From the NCBI GenBank assembly GCA_025055435.1, contig JANWWN010000030.1:1-38588 (forward strand): a DNA stretch of 38,588 nt, written 5' to 3'. Of the stretch, positions 30,703 to 38,588 are shown piece by piece (positions within the stretch are counted from its first letter, which is position 1; each line of letters begins with the position of its first letter). The translations under genes were made by a program, and so were the position numbers. A model generated the notes under the pieces. It saw nothing but the letters and a program-made list of their open reading frames with translations. It searched no databases and had not been told where the DNA came from. The stretch is from Cyclobacteriaceae bacterium. GTDB taxonomy: Bacteria; Bacteroidota; Bacteroidia; Cytophagales; Cyclobacteriaceae.

Positions 30703-32124
30703 ATGAAGAGTTACCGCGAACTGATTGAGCAAACCTTTGAATTTCCACAAAAGGAATTTAAAGTACGCGATCACGAATTATTATTTAATGATGTGCCGTT
30801 GATGGACATCATCCGGCAGTACGGCACTCCCCTCAAGCTCACCTATCTGCCACGCATCAGCGAAAATATCCGCTATGCCATCGCCACCTTTAACAATGCC
30901 ATCGAAAAGTTTAAATACAACGCAACCTACACGTACTGTTACTGCACCAAATCCTCCCACTTCAGCTTTGTTCTGGAAGAAGCGTTGAAAAACAACATTC
31001 ACATTGAGACCTCCTCGGCATTCGATATTCCCATTGTACGCGCCCTGTATGATAAAGGCCGAATTACCAAAGACACGTACATCATCTGCAATGGCTTTAA
31101 AATGCCGTTATACACCCAATACATCACCGAACTGGTAAACGAAGGGTTCAACTGCATCCCCATCCTGGACAACATGAATGAACTGGAGGTGTACGAGAAA
31201 AACATACGCGAACCCTACCGCATCGGCATACGCGTGGCAGCCGATGAAGAACCTAATTTTGAGTTTTACACCTCACGACTCGGCATCCGCTATAGCGACA
31301 TCACACCGTTCTATCAAAACAAAATTGCCACCAGCAGCAAGGTTACGCTCAAGATGCTGCATTTCTTCATCAACACCGGTATAAAAGATACCGCCTATTA
31401 CTGGAGCGAACTGAGCCGCTTTATTTTCAAGTATTGCGAATTGAAAAAAATCTGCCCTACACTGGACAGCATCGACATTGGCGGAGGTTTTCCGATTAAA
31501 ACATCGCTCACCTTTCAGTACGACTACAAGTACATGATTGAGCAGATTGTTGAAAACATTAAATGGATTTGTGATAAGAACAACGTTCCGGTTCCTCACA
31601 TCTTCACCGAATTCGGCAGTTACACCGTGGGCGAAAGCGGTGCCGTGCTGTATCAGGTAATTGACCAGAAACTGCAAAACGACAAGGAGTTGTGGTACAT
31701 GATTGACGGCTCCTTTATCACCCACCTGCCCGACACCTGGGGGCTGAATCAAAAATACGTGCTGCTGGCCGTTAACAAGTGGGACGACCCTTTCCATAAA
31801 GTAAACCTCGGCGGATTAACCTGCGACAGTCACGACTATTACAACTCCGAAGCACACACCGGTGAGGTGTTCCTTCCGATGATTAACGATGAGGAACCGC
31901 TCTACATCGGCTTTTTCCATACGGGCGCCTATCAGGAGTCGCTGGGTGGTTATGGCGGCATTCAGCATTGCCTTATCCCGGCACCCAAACATGTACTGAT
32001 TGACCGCAACGAGGATGGCGAAATTTTAACCCGCCTGTTTGCCCCCGAGCAAACCGAAGAAAGCATGATGCGCACCTTAGGCTATATTAATCAGCCCGAA
32101 ATGGCACAACAGCCGGCTTCCTAA
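30703..32124 (+). CDS. speA: Arginine decarboxylase (PLP fold type III)
   Basis: The enzyme removes CO2 from arginine to give agmatine, the first step of one route to polyamines. The 473-residue protein has the alanine-racemase-like barrel with the PLP lysine in YCYCTKSSHFSF (K83), HFFINTG, the SIDIGGGFPI phosphate loop, EFGSYTVGESG, and the second-subunit cysteine in LTCDSHDYY. It is shorter than the E. coli enzyme (about 650 residues), as usual for Bacteroidota. It is divergent from the ureohydrolase gene. No clear promoter box is seen in its upstream gap. Confidence 0.85.
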   Translation: MKSYRELIEQTFEFPQKEFKVRDHELLFNDVPLMDIIRQYGTPLKLTYLPRISENIRYAIATFNNAIEKFKYNATYTYCYCTKSSHFSFVLEEALKNNIHIETSSAFDIPIVRALYDKGRITKDTYIICNGFKMPLYTQYITELVNEGFNCIPILDNMNELEVYEKNIREPYRIGIRVAADEEPNFEFYTSRLGIRYSDITPFYQNKIATSSKVTLKMLHFFINTGIKDTAYYWSELSRFIFKYCELKKICPTLDSIDIGGGFPIKTSLTFQYDYKYMIEQIVENIKWICDKNNVPVPHIFTEFGSYTVGESGAVLYQVIDQKLQNDKELWYMIDGSFITHLPDTWGLNQKYVLLAVNKWDDPFHKVNLGGLTCDSHDYYNSEAHTGEVFLPMINDEEPLYIGFFHTGAYQESLGGYGGIQHCLIPAPKHVLIDRNEDGEILTRLFAPEQTEESMMRTLGYINQPEMAQQPAS

Positions 32125-32178
32125 CCGCAACCGGCCTCCGCCTCCTGATTTTCCTTTGATTATTGCCGGCCTTTAACT

Positions 32179-32186
32179 TATCTTTC
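32179..32186 (+). promoter_or_regulatory. Candidate -7 box of the EF-G-like gene
   Basis: TATCTTTC has one mismatch to TAnnTTTG. The expected start is near 32190, giving a leader of about 53 bases to the ATG at 32243. The leader holds a GCCGGC that could pair with a GCCGGC just upstream of the box. Confidence 0.3.
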
Positions 32187-32242
32187 TTACCCGGTGCCCC
32201 CGCCGGCTGCAGTTCATTTGTTTCACATCAAAACCTTCGGTT

Positions 32243-34369
32243 ATGAAAGTGTATGACGACAAGCACATTAAAAACATCGTATTGCTGGGCGCCCCGAAAA
32301 GCGGAAAAACCATTCTGGCAGAAGACATGTTGTTCGAAGCCGGCCTCATTCACCGCCGCGGCACCATCGAAGGAAAAAACACCGTGAGCGATTACCACGA
32401 AATTGAACACGAACGCGGTAACTCCATCTTTGCTACCGTACTCCACACCGAATGGCGCGACTATAAAATCAACATCATCGATACACCCGGTTTCGATGAC
32501 TTTACCGGAGAAATGATTTCGTCCATGCGCGTAGCCGACACCTGTGTTATGGTTATTAACGCACAACACGGTGTTGAAGTAGGTACCGAACTCATCTGGA
32601 ATTATGCCGAGCAGTTCCGCAAGCCCGTGATTTTTGCCATTAACCAGGTTGACCACCCCAAAGCCGATTTCGATGCATCGCTTGAGGCCCTCAAACAAAC
32701 TTTCGGTAAAGCGGTAACCCAGATGCAGTACCCCGTCAACCAGGGCGAAGGATTTGATGCCATCATCGACCTGCTCAAGATGGTGATGTACAAGTTTCCG
32801 CCCGATGGCGGTAAACCGCAAAAGCTGCCCATACCCGAAAGCGAACAAGAGAAAGCCAACCGCCTGCATAATGAGCTGGTGGAAAAAGCAGCCGAAAACG
32901 ATGAGAAGCTGATGGAAAAATATTTTGAGAAAGGCACGCTGGATGAAGACGAGATGCGCGAAGGCTTGAAACTGGGCATGATTCATCACGATGTATTTCC
33001 GGTGTTTGTCATGTCGGCTAAGAAAAACATGGGCAGCGGAAGAATGATGGGCTTCATTGATAACGTTGCACCCTCGCCTCAGGAAGCCATGCCCGAACGC
33101 ACCACCGATGGCAAAGAAATTCCATACGACCCGAAAGGTCCGGCGGTTCTATTTGTTTTCAAATCACACCTGGAACCCAACCTCGGAAAAATTTCATTTT
33201 TCAAAGTGATATCGGGTGAGGTAACTACAGGCGCTGAACTCATCAACAGCCAGACCGGCGCAGTGGAAAAATTCAATCAGTTGTTCATCATGGACGGCAA
33301 AACACGCCATGCTGTTGATAAACTGGTAGCCGGTGATATTGGCGCAACACTTAAACTAAAAGATACCTACACCAACCAAACCCTGCACGCCAAAGGGTTT
33401 GATGTAACCATCGAACCGATAAAATATCCCGAGCCGCGTATCCGAACGGCAGTGGTGGCGCAATCCAAATCGGATGATGAAAAAATAGGTGAAGTGTTAC
33501 AGAAAATACATCAGGAAGACCCGACCCTGGAAGTGGGCTACTCGCGCGAACTGAAGCAACTCATTATTGCCGGTCAGGGAGAAATGCACCTGGCCGTGTG
33601 CAAATGGCTCATCGAAAACATGTACAAGCTGCATGTGGAATACAAACCGCCCCGCATATCTTACCGCGAAACCATACGCAAACCGGCTGTTGCCATGTAC
33701 CGTCACAAAAAACAGTCGGGCGGAGCCGGGCAGTTCGGTGAAGTGCACCTTAAAATCGAACCGTACTACGATGGCATGCCCGAGCCCACGGAATATACCG
33801 TGCGCAGCAAGGAATTTATTGACCTGGAGTGGGGCGGAAAACTGGCATTTTACAACTGCATAGTCGGTGGCGTGATTGATGCGCGCTTTATTCCTTCCAT
33901 CCTCAAGGGCATCTTGGAAAAAATGGAAGAAGGACCTATTACCGGCTCGTACGTGCGCGATGTGCGCGTATGTGTGTTCGATGGAAAGATGCACCCGGTT
34001 GACTCGAACGACATTTCATTCAAGATTGCCGGCATGATGGCCTTTAAGGAGGCCTTCCTCAATGCCGACCCCGTAGTGCTCGAACCCATCTACGACCTGG
34101 AAGTGCTGGTACCCGAGGAGATGATGGGCGATGTGATGGGTGACCTGCAAACGCGGCGCTCCATGATTATGGGCATTGATGCCCGCGGAAATTTTCAGGT
34201 TATCAAAGCACGCACACCGCTTGCCGAACTCGACCGCTATTCAACAGCCCTGCGTTCGCTTACCCAGGGACGTGCCAGCTTTACCCAGCGTTTTGCCGAA
34301 TACGTACAGGTGCCGTTTGAAATCCAGCAGAAACTGGCTAAGCAGGCACAGGAAGTGGAGATGGCCTGA
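32243..34369 (+). CDS. EF-G paralog (FusA2-like) with altered GTPase motifs
   Basis: The 708-residue protein has the full five-domain elongation factor G layout. The GTPase motifs deviate: P-loop GAPKSGKT (16-23) instead of AHIDAGKT; switch I RGNSI (58-62) instead of RGITI; switch II DTPGFDDF (80-87), where the catalytic His of DTPGHVDF is replaced by Phe; and NQVD (134-137) instead of NKMD. Domain IV and V motifs (KQSGGAGQFGEV and QGRASFTQRF) are kept. In Bacteroides an EF-G paralog lacking GTPase activity supports translation under starvation; this protein probably belongs to that group. The main fusA gene is expected elsewhere in the genome. Confidence 0.88.
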   Translation: MKVYDDKHIKNIVLLGAPKSGKTILAEDMLFEAGLIHRRGTIEGKNTVSDYHEIEHERGNSIFATVLHTEWRDYKINIIDTPGFDDFTGEMISSMRVADTCVMVINAQHGVEVGTELIWNYAEQFRKPVIFAINQVDHPKADFDASLEALKQTFGKAVTQMQYPVNQGEGFDAIIDLLKMVMYKFPPDGGKPQKLPIPESEQEKANRLHNELVEKAAENDEKLMEKYFEKGTLDEDEMREGLKLGMIHHDVFPVFVMSAKKNMGSGRMMGFIDNVAPSPQEAMPERTTDGKEIPYDPKGPAVLFVFKSHLEPNLGKISFFKVISGEVTTGAELINSQTGAVEKFNQLFIMDGKTRHAVDKLVAGDIGATLKLKDTYTNQTLHAKGFDVTIEPIKYPEPRIRTAVVAQSKSDDEKIGEVLQKIHQEDPTLEVGYSRELKQLIIAGQGEMHLAVCKWLIENMYKLHVEYKPPRISYRETIRKPAVAMYRHKKQSGGAGQFGEVHLKIEPYYDGMPEPTEYTVRSKEFIDLEWGGKLAFYNCIVGGVIDARFIPSILKGILEKMEEGPITGSYVRDVRVCVFDGKMHPVDSNDISFKIAGMMAFKEAFLNADPVVLEPIYDLEVLVPEEMMGDVMGDLQTRRSMIMGIDARGNFQVIKARTPLAELDRYSTALRSLTQGRASFTQRFAEYVQVPFEIQQKLAKQAQEVEMA

Positions 34370-34418
34370 AGAAAGAAACCCCTGTAAAAACGTTATCGGT
34401 AACGCCAGGAGAAAATAG

Positions 34419-34426
34419 TACTTTTG
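34419..34426 (+). promoter_or_regulatory. -7 promoter box of the glycosyltransferase gene
   Basis: TACTTTTG is an exact TAnnTTTG match. The GTG start follows 17 bases after its end, giving a leader of about 14 bases. Confidence 0.55.
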
Positions 34427-34443
34427 CCGCTTAACCACCCCAC

Positions 34444-35238
34444 GTGAGCAAGGCCATCGTTATCATACCCACCTATAACGAGCGGGAAAACATTGCCGAC
34501 ATGATTGATGCGGTAATGAACCTTCCTCTTTCGTTTCATATACTGATAGTTGATGATAACTCACCTGACGGAACCGCACAGGCTGTTGAAGAACTTAAAG
34601 CCGTTTACAACCGGCAGGAAATCCGGTTGCACCTGCTGAAACGAAAAGGTAAACTGGGATTGGGAACCGCCTACATTGCCGGATTTAAATATGCCCTGCA
34701 GTACGGCTACGATTACATCATGGAGATGGATGCCGATTTTTCGCACGACCCGAAAGACCTGCCCCGTCTGCTGCGCGTCTGCATGGAAAACGGTGCCGAT
34801 GTGGCCATTGGCTCGCGCTACGTTTCGGGTGTCAATGTGGTGAACTGGCCCATCGGGCGCGTATTGCTCTCCTATTTTGCCAGTTTATACGTTCGCATCA
34901 TTACCGGAATGCCTGTTTACGATACCACCGCAGGCTTTGTATGTTACCACCGCAGCGTTCTGGAAACCATTCCGCTGGATGAGGTGAAATTCATCGGTTA
35001 TGCCTTCCAGATTGAGATGAAATTCAAGGCCTGGAAATACGGATTTAAACTGGCTGAAGTGCCTATTGTTTTTACCGAGCGCACACGCGGCCAATCCAAA
35101 ATGTCGGCCGGAATTTTCAAAGAAGCTTTCTTCGGTGTTTTGCAGATGGAAATCCAAAGCTGGTTTGCTAAGTACCAACGCAGGCGGACTCCGCAATCAG
35201 CCGAGGTTACCCAACCCCAGCTTAATCAAAACGGATAG
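34444..35238 (+). CDS. Polyprenol monophosphomannose synthase-like glycosyltransferase (GT2)
   Basis: The 264-residue protein is a GT-A glycosyltransferase: VIIPTYNERENI, then VDDNSPDGTA, the DXD block MEMDADFSHDP, GSRYVSGV and the acceptor-region FTERTRGQSKMS. This combination is typical of dolichol/polyprenol-phosphate mannose synthases, which put mannose from GDP-mannose onto a lipid phosphate at the inner face of the membrane. There is no C-terminal membrane domain, as in the soluble (Dpm1-like) group. It begins with GTG, decided by the promoter and the motif position. Its last 17 bases overlap the end of the opposing permease gene. Confidence 0.87.
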   Translation: MSKAIVIIPTYNERENIADMIDAVMNLPLSFHILIVDDNSPDGTAQAVEELKAVYNRQEIRLHLLKRKGKLGLGTAYIAGFKYALQYGYDYIMEMDADFSHDPKDLPRLLRVCMENGADVAIGSRYVSGVNVVNWPIGRVLLSYFASLYVRIITGMPVYDTTAGFVCYHRSVLETIPLDEVKFIGYAFQIEMKFKAWKYGFKLAEVPIVFTERTRGQSKMSAGIFKEAFFGVLQMEIQSWFAKYQRRRTPQSAEVTQPQLNQNG

Positions 35239-36442
35239 CCTTTACCGGGCTGATGCGCATGATTAGCGCCGTGGGGATTAACAAAACGGTAAGCACGATT
35301 ACAAACGTCAGCACATTCAGTAAAACAATCGTTTGCCAGGACCAGCCCACCGGAACATAGTTCATATAATAATCCTGCGGGTTTAGCCGGATGATTTTCA
35401 TTTTATCCTGCAACAGACAAAATCCCAAACCTATGGCGTTGCCCAACAGCATACCGCGCCACAACAGCCGGGCACCGTTGTATAAAAAAATCTTTCTTAC
35501 CAACTGATCGGTAGCACCCAGCGCCTTCAGCACGCCTATCATGGGCGTTCGTTCCATCACCAGAATAATCACAATCGAAATCATGTTGACGCATACGATG
35601 AATAAAATAATTCCCAACAAAATATTGACCTGGCGGCTTAACAGCTGGAGCCACTCAAACACCTGGATATACTTATCGCGAACGGCCGTAACATTCAGAT
35701 CGTAATCAATTGCCTCAGCCAGTTCGTAACCGGTTTCGTCAATACGGTTTACATCATTCACAAAAATTTCAATGCCGCCGGCAATGCTGTCAGGCCAGTC
35801 GTTCAGGCGGGCTATGAGCCGTAAATCGGCCAGTATCACCTTGCTGTCGAAGTAGTCCGATAAGTTGGTTTCGTAAATACCACATATGCGCAACCGCCTG
35901 AAGCGCGGCGGGTTCTGAAAGAAATGCACGATAACCTCATCATCTTTTTTCAGATTGAGCTTATCCGAAATAATCTTACTGATAACCACCTCACGCGAAT
36001 AGCCCGAATCCGGAAAATGAAGAAACCTTCCCTCCACAAGGTTAGTGTTGAATGCCGTGGTATCAAACTCCCGGCTCACTCCTTTCATCAGGACACCCAG
36101 AATATCATCATCGGCTTTAATCAGGCCGGCCTGATGGGCATAGGCCTGATAATGTTTAATGTTGGGATTACTGCCGAGTACCTGTTTCAAATTGTTGGTA
36201 ACATCAAAGGGCGGCTCTTCCACCGAATTGTTGAGCGTGAGTTTGTTGATAAGCAAATGTCCGCTGAAGCCATAGATTTTCTGCACCACCGTATTGCGGA
36301 AGCCTTCCATAATCAAAAATGAAACAATGGAGGCCGCCAGACCGATGGCAATGCTGGCTACGGCAATTTTATGCACAACGGATGAAAACCCTCCGTTTTC
36401 CGGCTGAATAATGCGCGATGATATGAAACGCGAAAGGTTCAT
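35222..36442 (-). CDS. FtsX/LolE-like ABC transporter permease
   Basis: From the ATG at 36440-36442 the 406-residue protein has one N-terminal helix (VHKIAVASIAIGLAASIVSF), a large periplasmic MacB-PCD-like domain (about residues 50-260), and three C-terminal helices, with the FtsX signature MIGVLKALGATDQLVRKIF between helices 2 and 3. This is the lipoprotein-releasing (LolC/LolE) type of permease, which pulls lipoproteins from the inner membrane with an ABC ATPase (LolD) that is not nearby. An in-frame extension of 103 codons upstream crosses the divergent gene and is rejected. Confidence 0.85.
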   Translation of the reverse strand: MNLSRFISSRIIQPENGGFSSVVHKIAVASIAIGLAASIVSFLIMEGFRNTVVQKIYGFSGHLLINKLTLNNSVEEPPFDVTNNLKQVLGSNPNIKHYQAYAHQAGLIKADDDILGVLMKGVSREFDTTAFNTNLVEGRFLHFPDSGYSREVVISKIISDKLNLKKDDEVIVHFFQNPPRFRRLRICGIYETNLSDYFDSKVILADLRLIARLNDWPDSIAGGIEIFVNDVNRIDETGYELAEAIDYDLNVTAVRDKYIQVFEWLQLLSRQVNILLGIILFIVCVNMISIVIILVMERTPMIGVLKALGATDQLVRKIFLYNGARLLWRGMLLGNAIGLGFCLLQDKMKIIRLNPQDYYMNYVPVGWSWQTIVLLNVLTFVIVLTVLLIPTALIMRISPVKAIRFD

Positions 36443-36460
36443 ATATTTCAGGCAAGATAA

Positions 36461-37615
36461 ATGAAGAAAATGATTCGTACGCTTACCCTGCTGGCGCTGT
36501 TCTGTTGTGTTCAACCACAGCGCTCCGCAAATATTATGACCGGTGCCGAACAGATGAATGAGGTGGTGCGCAAACTCACCGGCAAACGGGTAGCGCTGGT
36601 TGTTAACCACACTTCGCTGGTAGGAAAAAAACACCTCACCGACACGCTGTTGCGGCGTGGAATTGATATCAAAAAAATCTTTGCACCCGAACACGGCTTT
36701 CGTGGCGAGGCCGAAGCAGGCGAAACCGTGAAGGACGGACGCGACACGCAAACCGGGCTGCCCGTTATTTCACTTTACGGCAATCTGAAAAAGCCCACAC
36801 CCGAAATGCTGCAGGATGTGGACATCGTGGTATTCGACATACAGGACGTTGGTGCCCGTTTCTATACGTACATCAGCACCATGCATTACGTAATGGAAGC
36901 CTGTGCGGAAAATGGTAAGTCGTTACTCATTTTAGACCGGCCCAATCCCAATGGCCATTATACTGACGGCCCGATACTGGAGCCGGAATTCAAATCGTTT
37001 GTCGGTATGCATCCCATACCTATTGTTCACGGCATGACCGTAGGCGAACTGGCACGCATGATTAACGGAGAAGGCTGGCTGGAAGGCGGACGCATCTGTG
37101 CGCTGGAAATTATTCCGGTAAAAAACTGGACACATAACACACCATGGTCGCTGCCGGTTAAACCTTCGCCCAATCTGCCCAATAACCAGGCCGTAACACT
37201 CTATCCTTCCCTGTGCCTGTTCGAAGGAACAGCCATCAGCGTTGGCCGCGGAACACCCACACCGTTTCAGGTTATCGGGCACCCTGACCTGAAAGACATG
37301 CCCTATCAGTTCACGCCCACCGACATTCAAGGCATGGCCACCAACCCGCCACACAAGGACAAAATCTGCTACGGGCTCGACCTGCGCACCGTGCCGGTTA
37401 AAGCCGCGCTCGACCTGAGCTACCTGTTAAAAATGTATAAAGCCTTTCCGGAAAAGGATAAATTTTTTACCGGCTACTTCGAAAAGCTGGCAGGTACCAA
37501 AAGGTTACGCGAACAAATTCAACAGGGCATGACGGAAGAGCAGATAAAAAAAAGCTGGGAGGAGGGCCTGCAGCAATTCCGTAGAAAGCGTAGCAAATAC
37601 CTGCTGTATCCGTAA
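36461..37615 (+). CDS. NamZ-like exo-beta-N-acetylmuramidase (DUF1343)
   Basis: The 384-residue protein has a signal peptide (about 1-23, start MKKMIRTLTLLALFC) and the DUF1343 domain: LTGKRVALVVNHTSLVG, IFAPEHGFRGEAEAGE, VVFDIQDVGARFYTYISTMH, LDRPNPNGHY and TLYPSLCLFEGTAISVGRGT. The founding member NamZ removes terminal N-acetylmuramic acid from peptidoglycan fragments. It acts in the periplasm, probably in cell wall recycling. The ATG is only 18 bases from the divergent permease ATG; the -7-like TATATTTC at 36442-36449 (one mismatch) would give a very short leader. Confidence 0.85.
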   Translation: MKKMIRTLTLLALFCCVQPQRSANIMTGAEQMNEVVRKLTGKRVALVVNHTSLVGKKHLTDTLLRRGIDIKKIFAPEHGFRGEAEAGETVKDGRDTQTGLPVISLYGNLKKPTPEMLQDVDIVVFDIQDVGARFYTYISTMHYVMEACAENGKSLLILDRPNPNGHYTDGPILEPEFKSFVGMHPIPIVHGMTVGELARMINGEGWLEGGRICALEIIPVKNWTHNTPWSLPVKPSPNLPNNQAVTLYPSLCLFEGTAISVGRGTPTPFQVIGHPDLKDMPYQFTPTDIQGMATNPPHKDKICYGLDLRTVPVKAALDLSYLLKMYKAFPEKDKFFTGYFEKLAGTKRLREQIQQGMTEEQIKKSWEEGLQQFRRKRSKYLLYP

Positions 37616-37624
37616 TCTGACGGC

Positions 37625-38260
37625 ATGAAGAAATCGGAAAAAGTTCAGGACATCCTCCGTATGCTCGATGCGTATATTCCCGAGGCGCCTGTGCCGTTGC
37701 ATCACAAAGACACGTACACCCTGCTGATATCCGTGTTGCTGTCGGCCCAGTGCACCGATGAGCGCGTAAACAAAACCACACCCCTCCTGTTTGCCCGTGC
37801 CGACAATCCGTTTGACATGGCTAAGCTCCCGGTCGAAGAAATCCGGGAGATTATTAAGCCGTGCGGACTTTCGCCCATGAAATCCAGGGCCATTGCTGAG
37901 CTCTCGCGCATTCTGATTGAACAGTATAACGGCCGTGTACCGGATACTTTTGAAGAACTGGAGGCATTGCCGGGCGTGGGGCACAAAACCGCCTCGGTGG
38001 TTATGGTGCAGGGCTTTGGCAAGCCGGCCTTCCCGGTAGATACACACATCCACCGCTTAGCGTACCGTTGGGGCTTATCGGACGGAAGAAGTGTAGAGCA
38101 AACCGAAAAAGATTTAAAGCGCCTGATACCGCAGGAAAGGTGGGCCAAGGCACACCTGCAAATCATTTACTACGGTCGCAAATACTGCCCCGCCCGCGGA
38201 CACAAATGGAAAGAATGCCCCATTTGCGCCAAATACCTGCGAAGAAGCTTGAGGGACTGA
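37625..38260 (+). CDS. nth: Endonuclease III (DNA glycosylase/AP lyase)
   Basis: The enzyme cuts out oxidised pyrimidines and nicks at abasic sites. The 211-residue protein has the helix-hairpin-helix ELEALPGVGHKTA with catalytic lysine K121, and the catalytic aspartate D139 in FPVDTHIHRL. The C-terminus, where E. coli Nth binds a 4Fe-4S cluster with C-x6-C-x2-C-x5-C, reads C188, C198 and C201 (YCPARGHKWKECPIC) with no fourth cysteine. It starts nine bases after the namZ-like gene and may be co-transcribed. Confidence 0.92.
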   Translation: MKKSEKVQDILRMLDAYIPEAPVPLHHKDTYTLLISVLLSAQCTDERVNKTTPLLFARADNPFDMAKLPVEEIREIIKPCGLSPMKSRAIAELSRILIEQYNGRVPDTFEELEALPGVGHKTASVVMVQGFGKPAFPVDTHIHRLAYRWGLSDGRSVEQTEKDLKRLIPQERWAKAHLQIIYYGRKYCPARGHKWKECPICAKYLRRSLRD

Positions 38261-38400
38261 GGATTAGCAGGAAGCAATCAATGCGCAGAAAAAAAGAGTC
38301 GAGCTGTTTATATTGCAGGAACAGGGCTTCAGGCGCGGGGCGAATGATTTTGGCTGCAAGCTACAAGCTGATTGTGGTTTAAATAACAGGGCTTGATGGG

Positions 38401-38588
38401 GTGGTAAAAGGAATATATTTTTATAGAATACCGGAGTTAGCAGGCACAGAACAAGCAAAGCAAGATTTGAAAGATTATGTTAGACAAGACAAATTAATCA
38501 TAACTGCAGTTGCCAAATATAATGAAGCGACAGAAAGAGCAGAAGTAAAACAATTTGGTAACCGATTAGGAATAGAAGATTTCCGTAA
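38401..38588 (+). CDS. Unidentified open frame, 5' part, truncated by window end
   Basis: A frame without stops runs from an in-frame stop at 38380-38382 to the window end; the first possible start is GTG at 38401. It would give about 62 residues beginning VVKGIYFYRIPELAGTEQAK, charged and soluble, rich in Lys, Glu, Gln and Asp. The bases are more AT-rich than the genes before it. I do not recognise it and cannot exclude that it is a chance frame or part of a broken gene. The 140 bases between nth and this frame hold nothing I can identify. Confidence 0.3.
   Translation, partial: MVKGIYFYRIPELAGTEQAKQDLKDYVRQDKLIITAVAKYNEATERAEVKQFGNRLGIEDFR

Noticed and set aside
32228-32989. A 253-codon minus-strand frame opposite the EF-G-like gene
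   Set aside because: It is antisense to the conserved GTPase domain and His/Phe-rich, as expected for a shadow frame.
36443-36751. N-terminal extension of the FtsX-like permease
   Set aside because: The 103 extra codons run through the divergent NamZ-like gene and place a non-membrane segment before a normal permease N-terminus.
1-38588. CRISPR array, insertion sequence, prophage or integrase
   Set aside because: No direct-repeat series, transposase, integrase or phage structural gene was found in any frame.

Overview
The window looks like a chromosomal segment of a Bacteroidota bacterium, most likely of the order Cytophagales. The signs are Bacteroidota promoter elements (TAnnTTTG at the -7 position), an Rpb6-type RNA polymerase omega subunit, a PorD/DUF4835 type IX secretion protein, a second EF-G-like protein, an OstA/LptA-like protein, a NamZ/DUF1343 protein, very short mRNA leaders and tRNA genes without encoded CCA ends. 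No insertion sequence, prophage, CRISPR array or rRNA was seen, and almost every base is in or near a gene.

Left part (1-18.4 kb), mostly housekeeping: the 5' end of a secreted subtilisin-like protease; three tRNA genes (two Leu, one Thr); a fluoride channel (crcB) with its DUF190 partner; an Rrf2 regulator; ilvE; an EamA transporter; a long leftward operon bamD - rpoZ - coaBC - porD - (two small genes) - recN - thioesterase; an OstA-like protein divergent from tilS; mdh; a HAD phosphatase and a methyltransferase; and an operon of ECF sigma factor, anti-sigma factor and secreted protein.

Middle part (18.5-29.4 kb), a sulfur-compound metabolism island: a TauE/SafE exporter; a split YeeE/YedE thiosulfate-type importer; a membrane-anchored dihaem thiosulfate dehydrogenase (TsdA-like) overlapping an OprD-like porin gene; a secreted DsrE-like protein; a rhodanese lipoprotein; a Tat-exported SoxB-like hydrolase; a LysE transporter; two small membrane proteins; a CstB-like persulfide dioxygenase-rhodanese fusion; and a single-domain rhodanese. 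Four transcription units of this island each carry the same palindrome, GTGA-N6-T(C/T)AC, about 37 bases upstream of the end of a -7-like box. This is the geometry of class II activation by a Crp/Fnr-family protein and defines a local regulon. SoxB is present without SoxYZ, SoxAX or SoxCD, so the island may be a non-canonical periplasmic thiosulfate/sulfane-sulfur route. A strong bidirectional terminator closes the island.

Right part (29.4-38.6 kb): an arginase-family ureohydrolase divergent from arginine decarboxylase; an EF-G paralog with altered GTPase motifs; a polyprenol-phosphate-mannose-synthase-like glycosyltransferase; an FtsX/LolE-like permease divergent (18-bp gap) from a NamZ-like muramidase; an endonuclease III with an incomplete iron-sulfur motif; and an unidentified open frame running off the window end.
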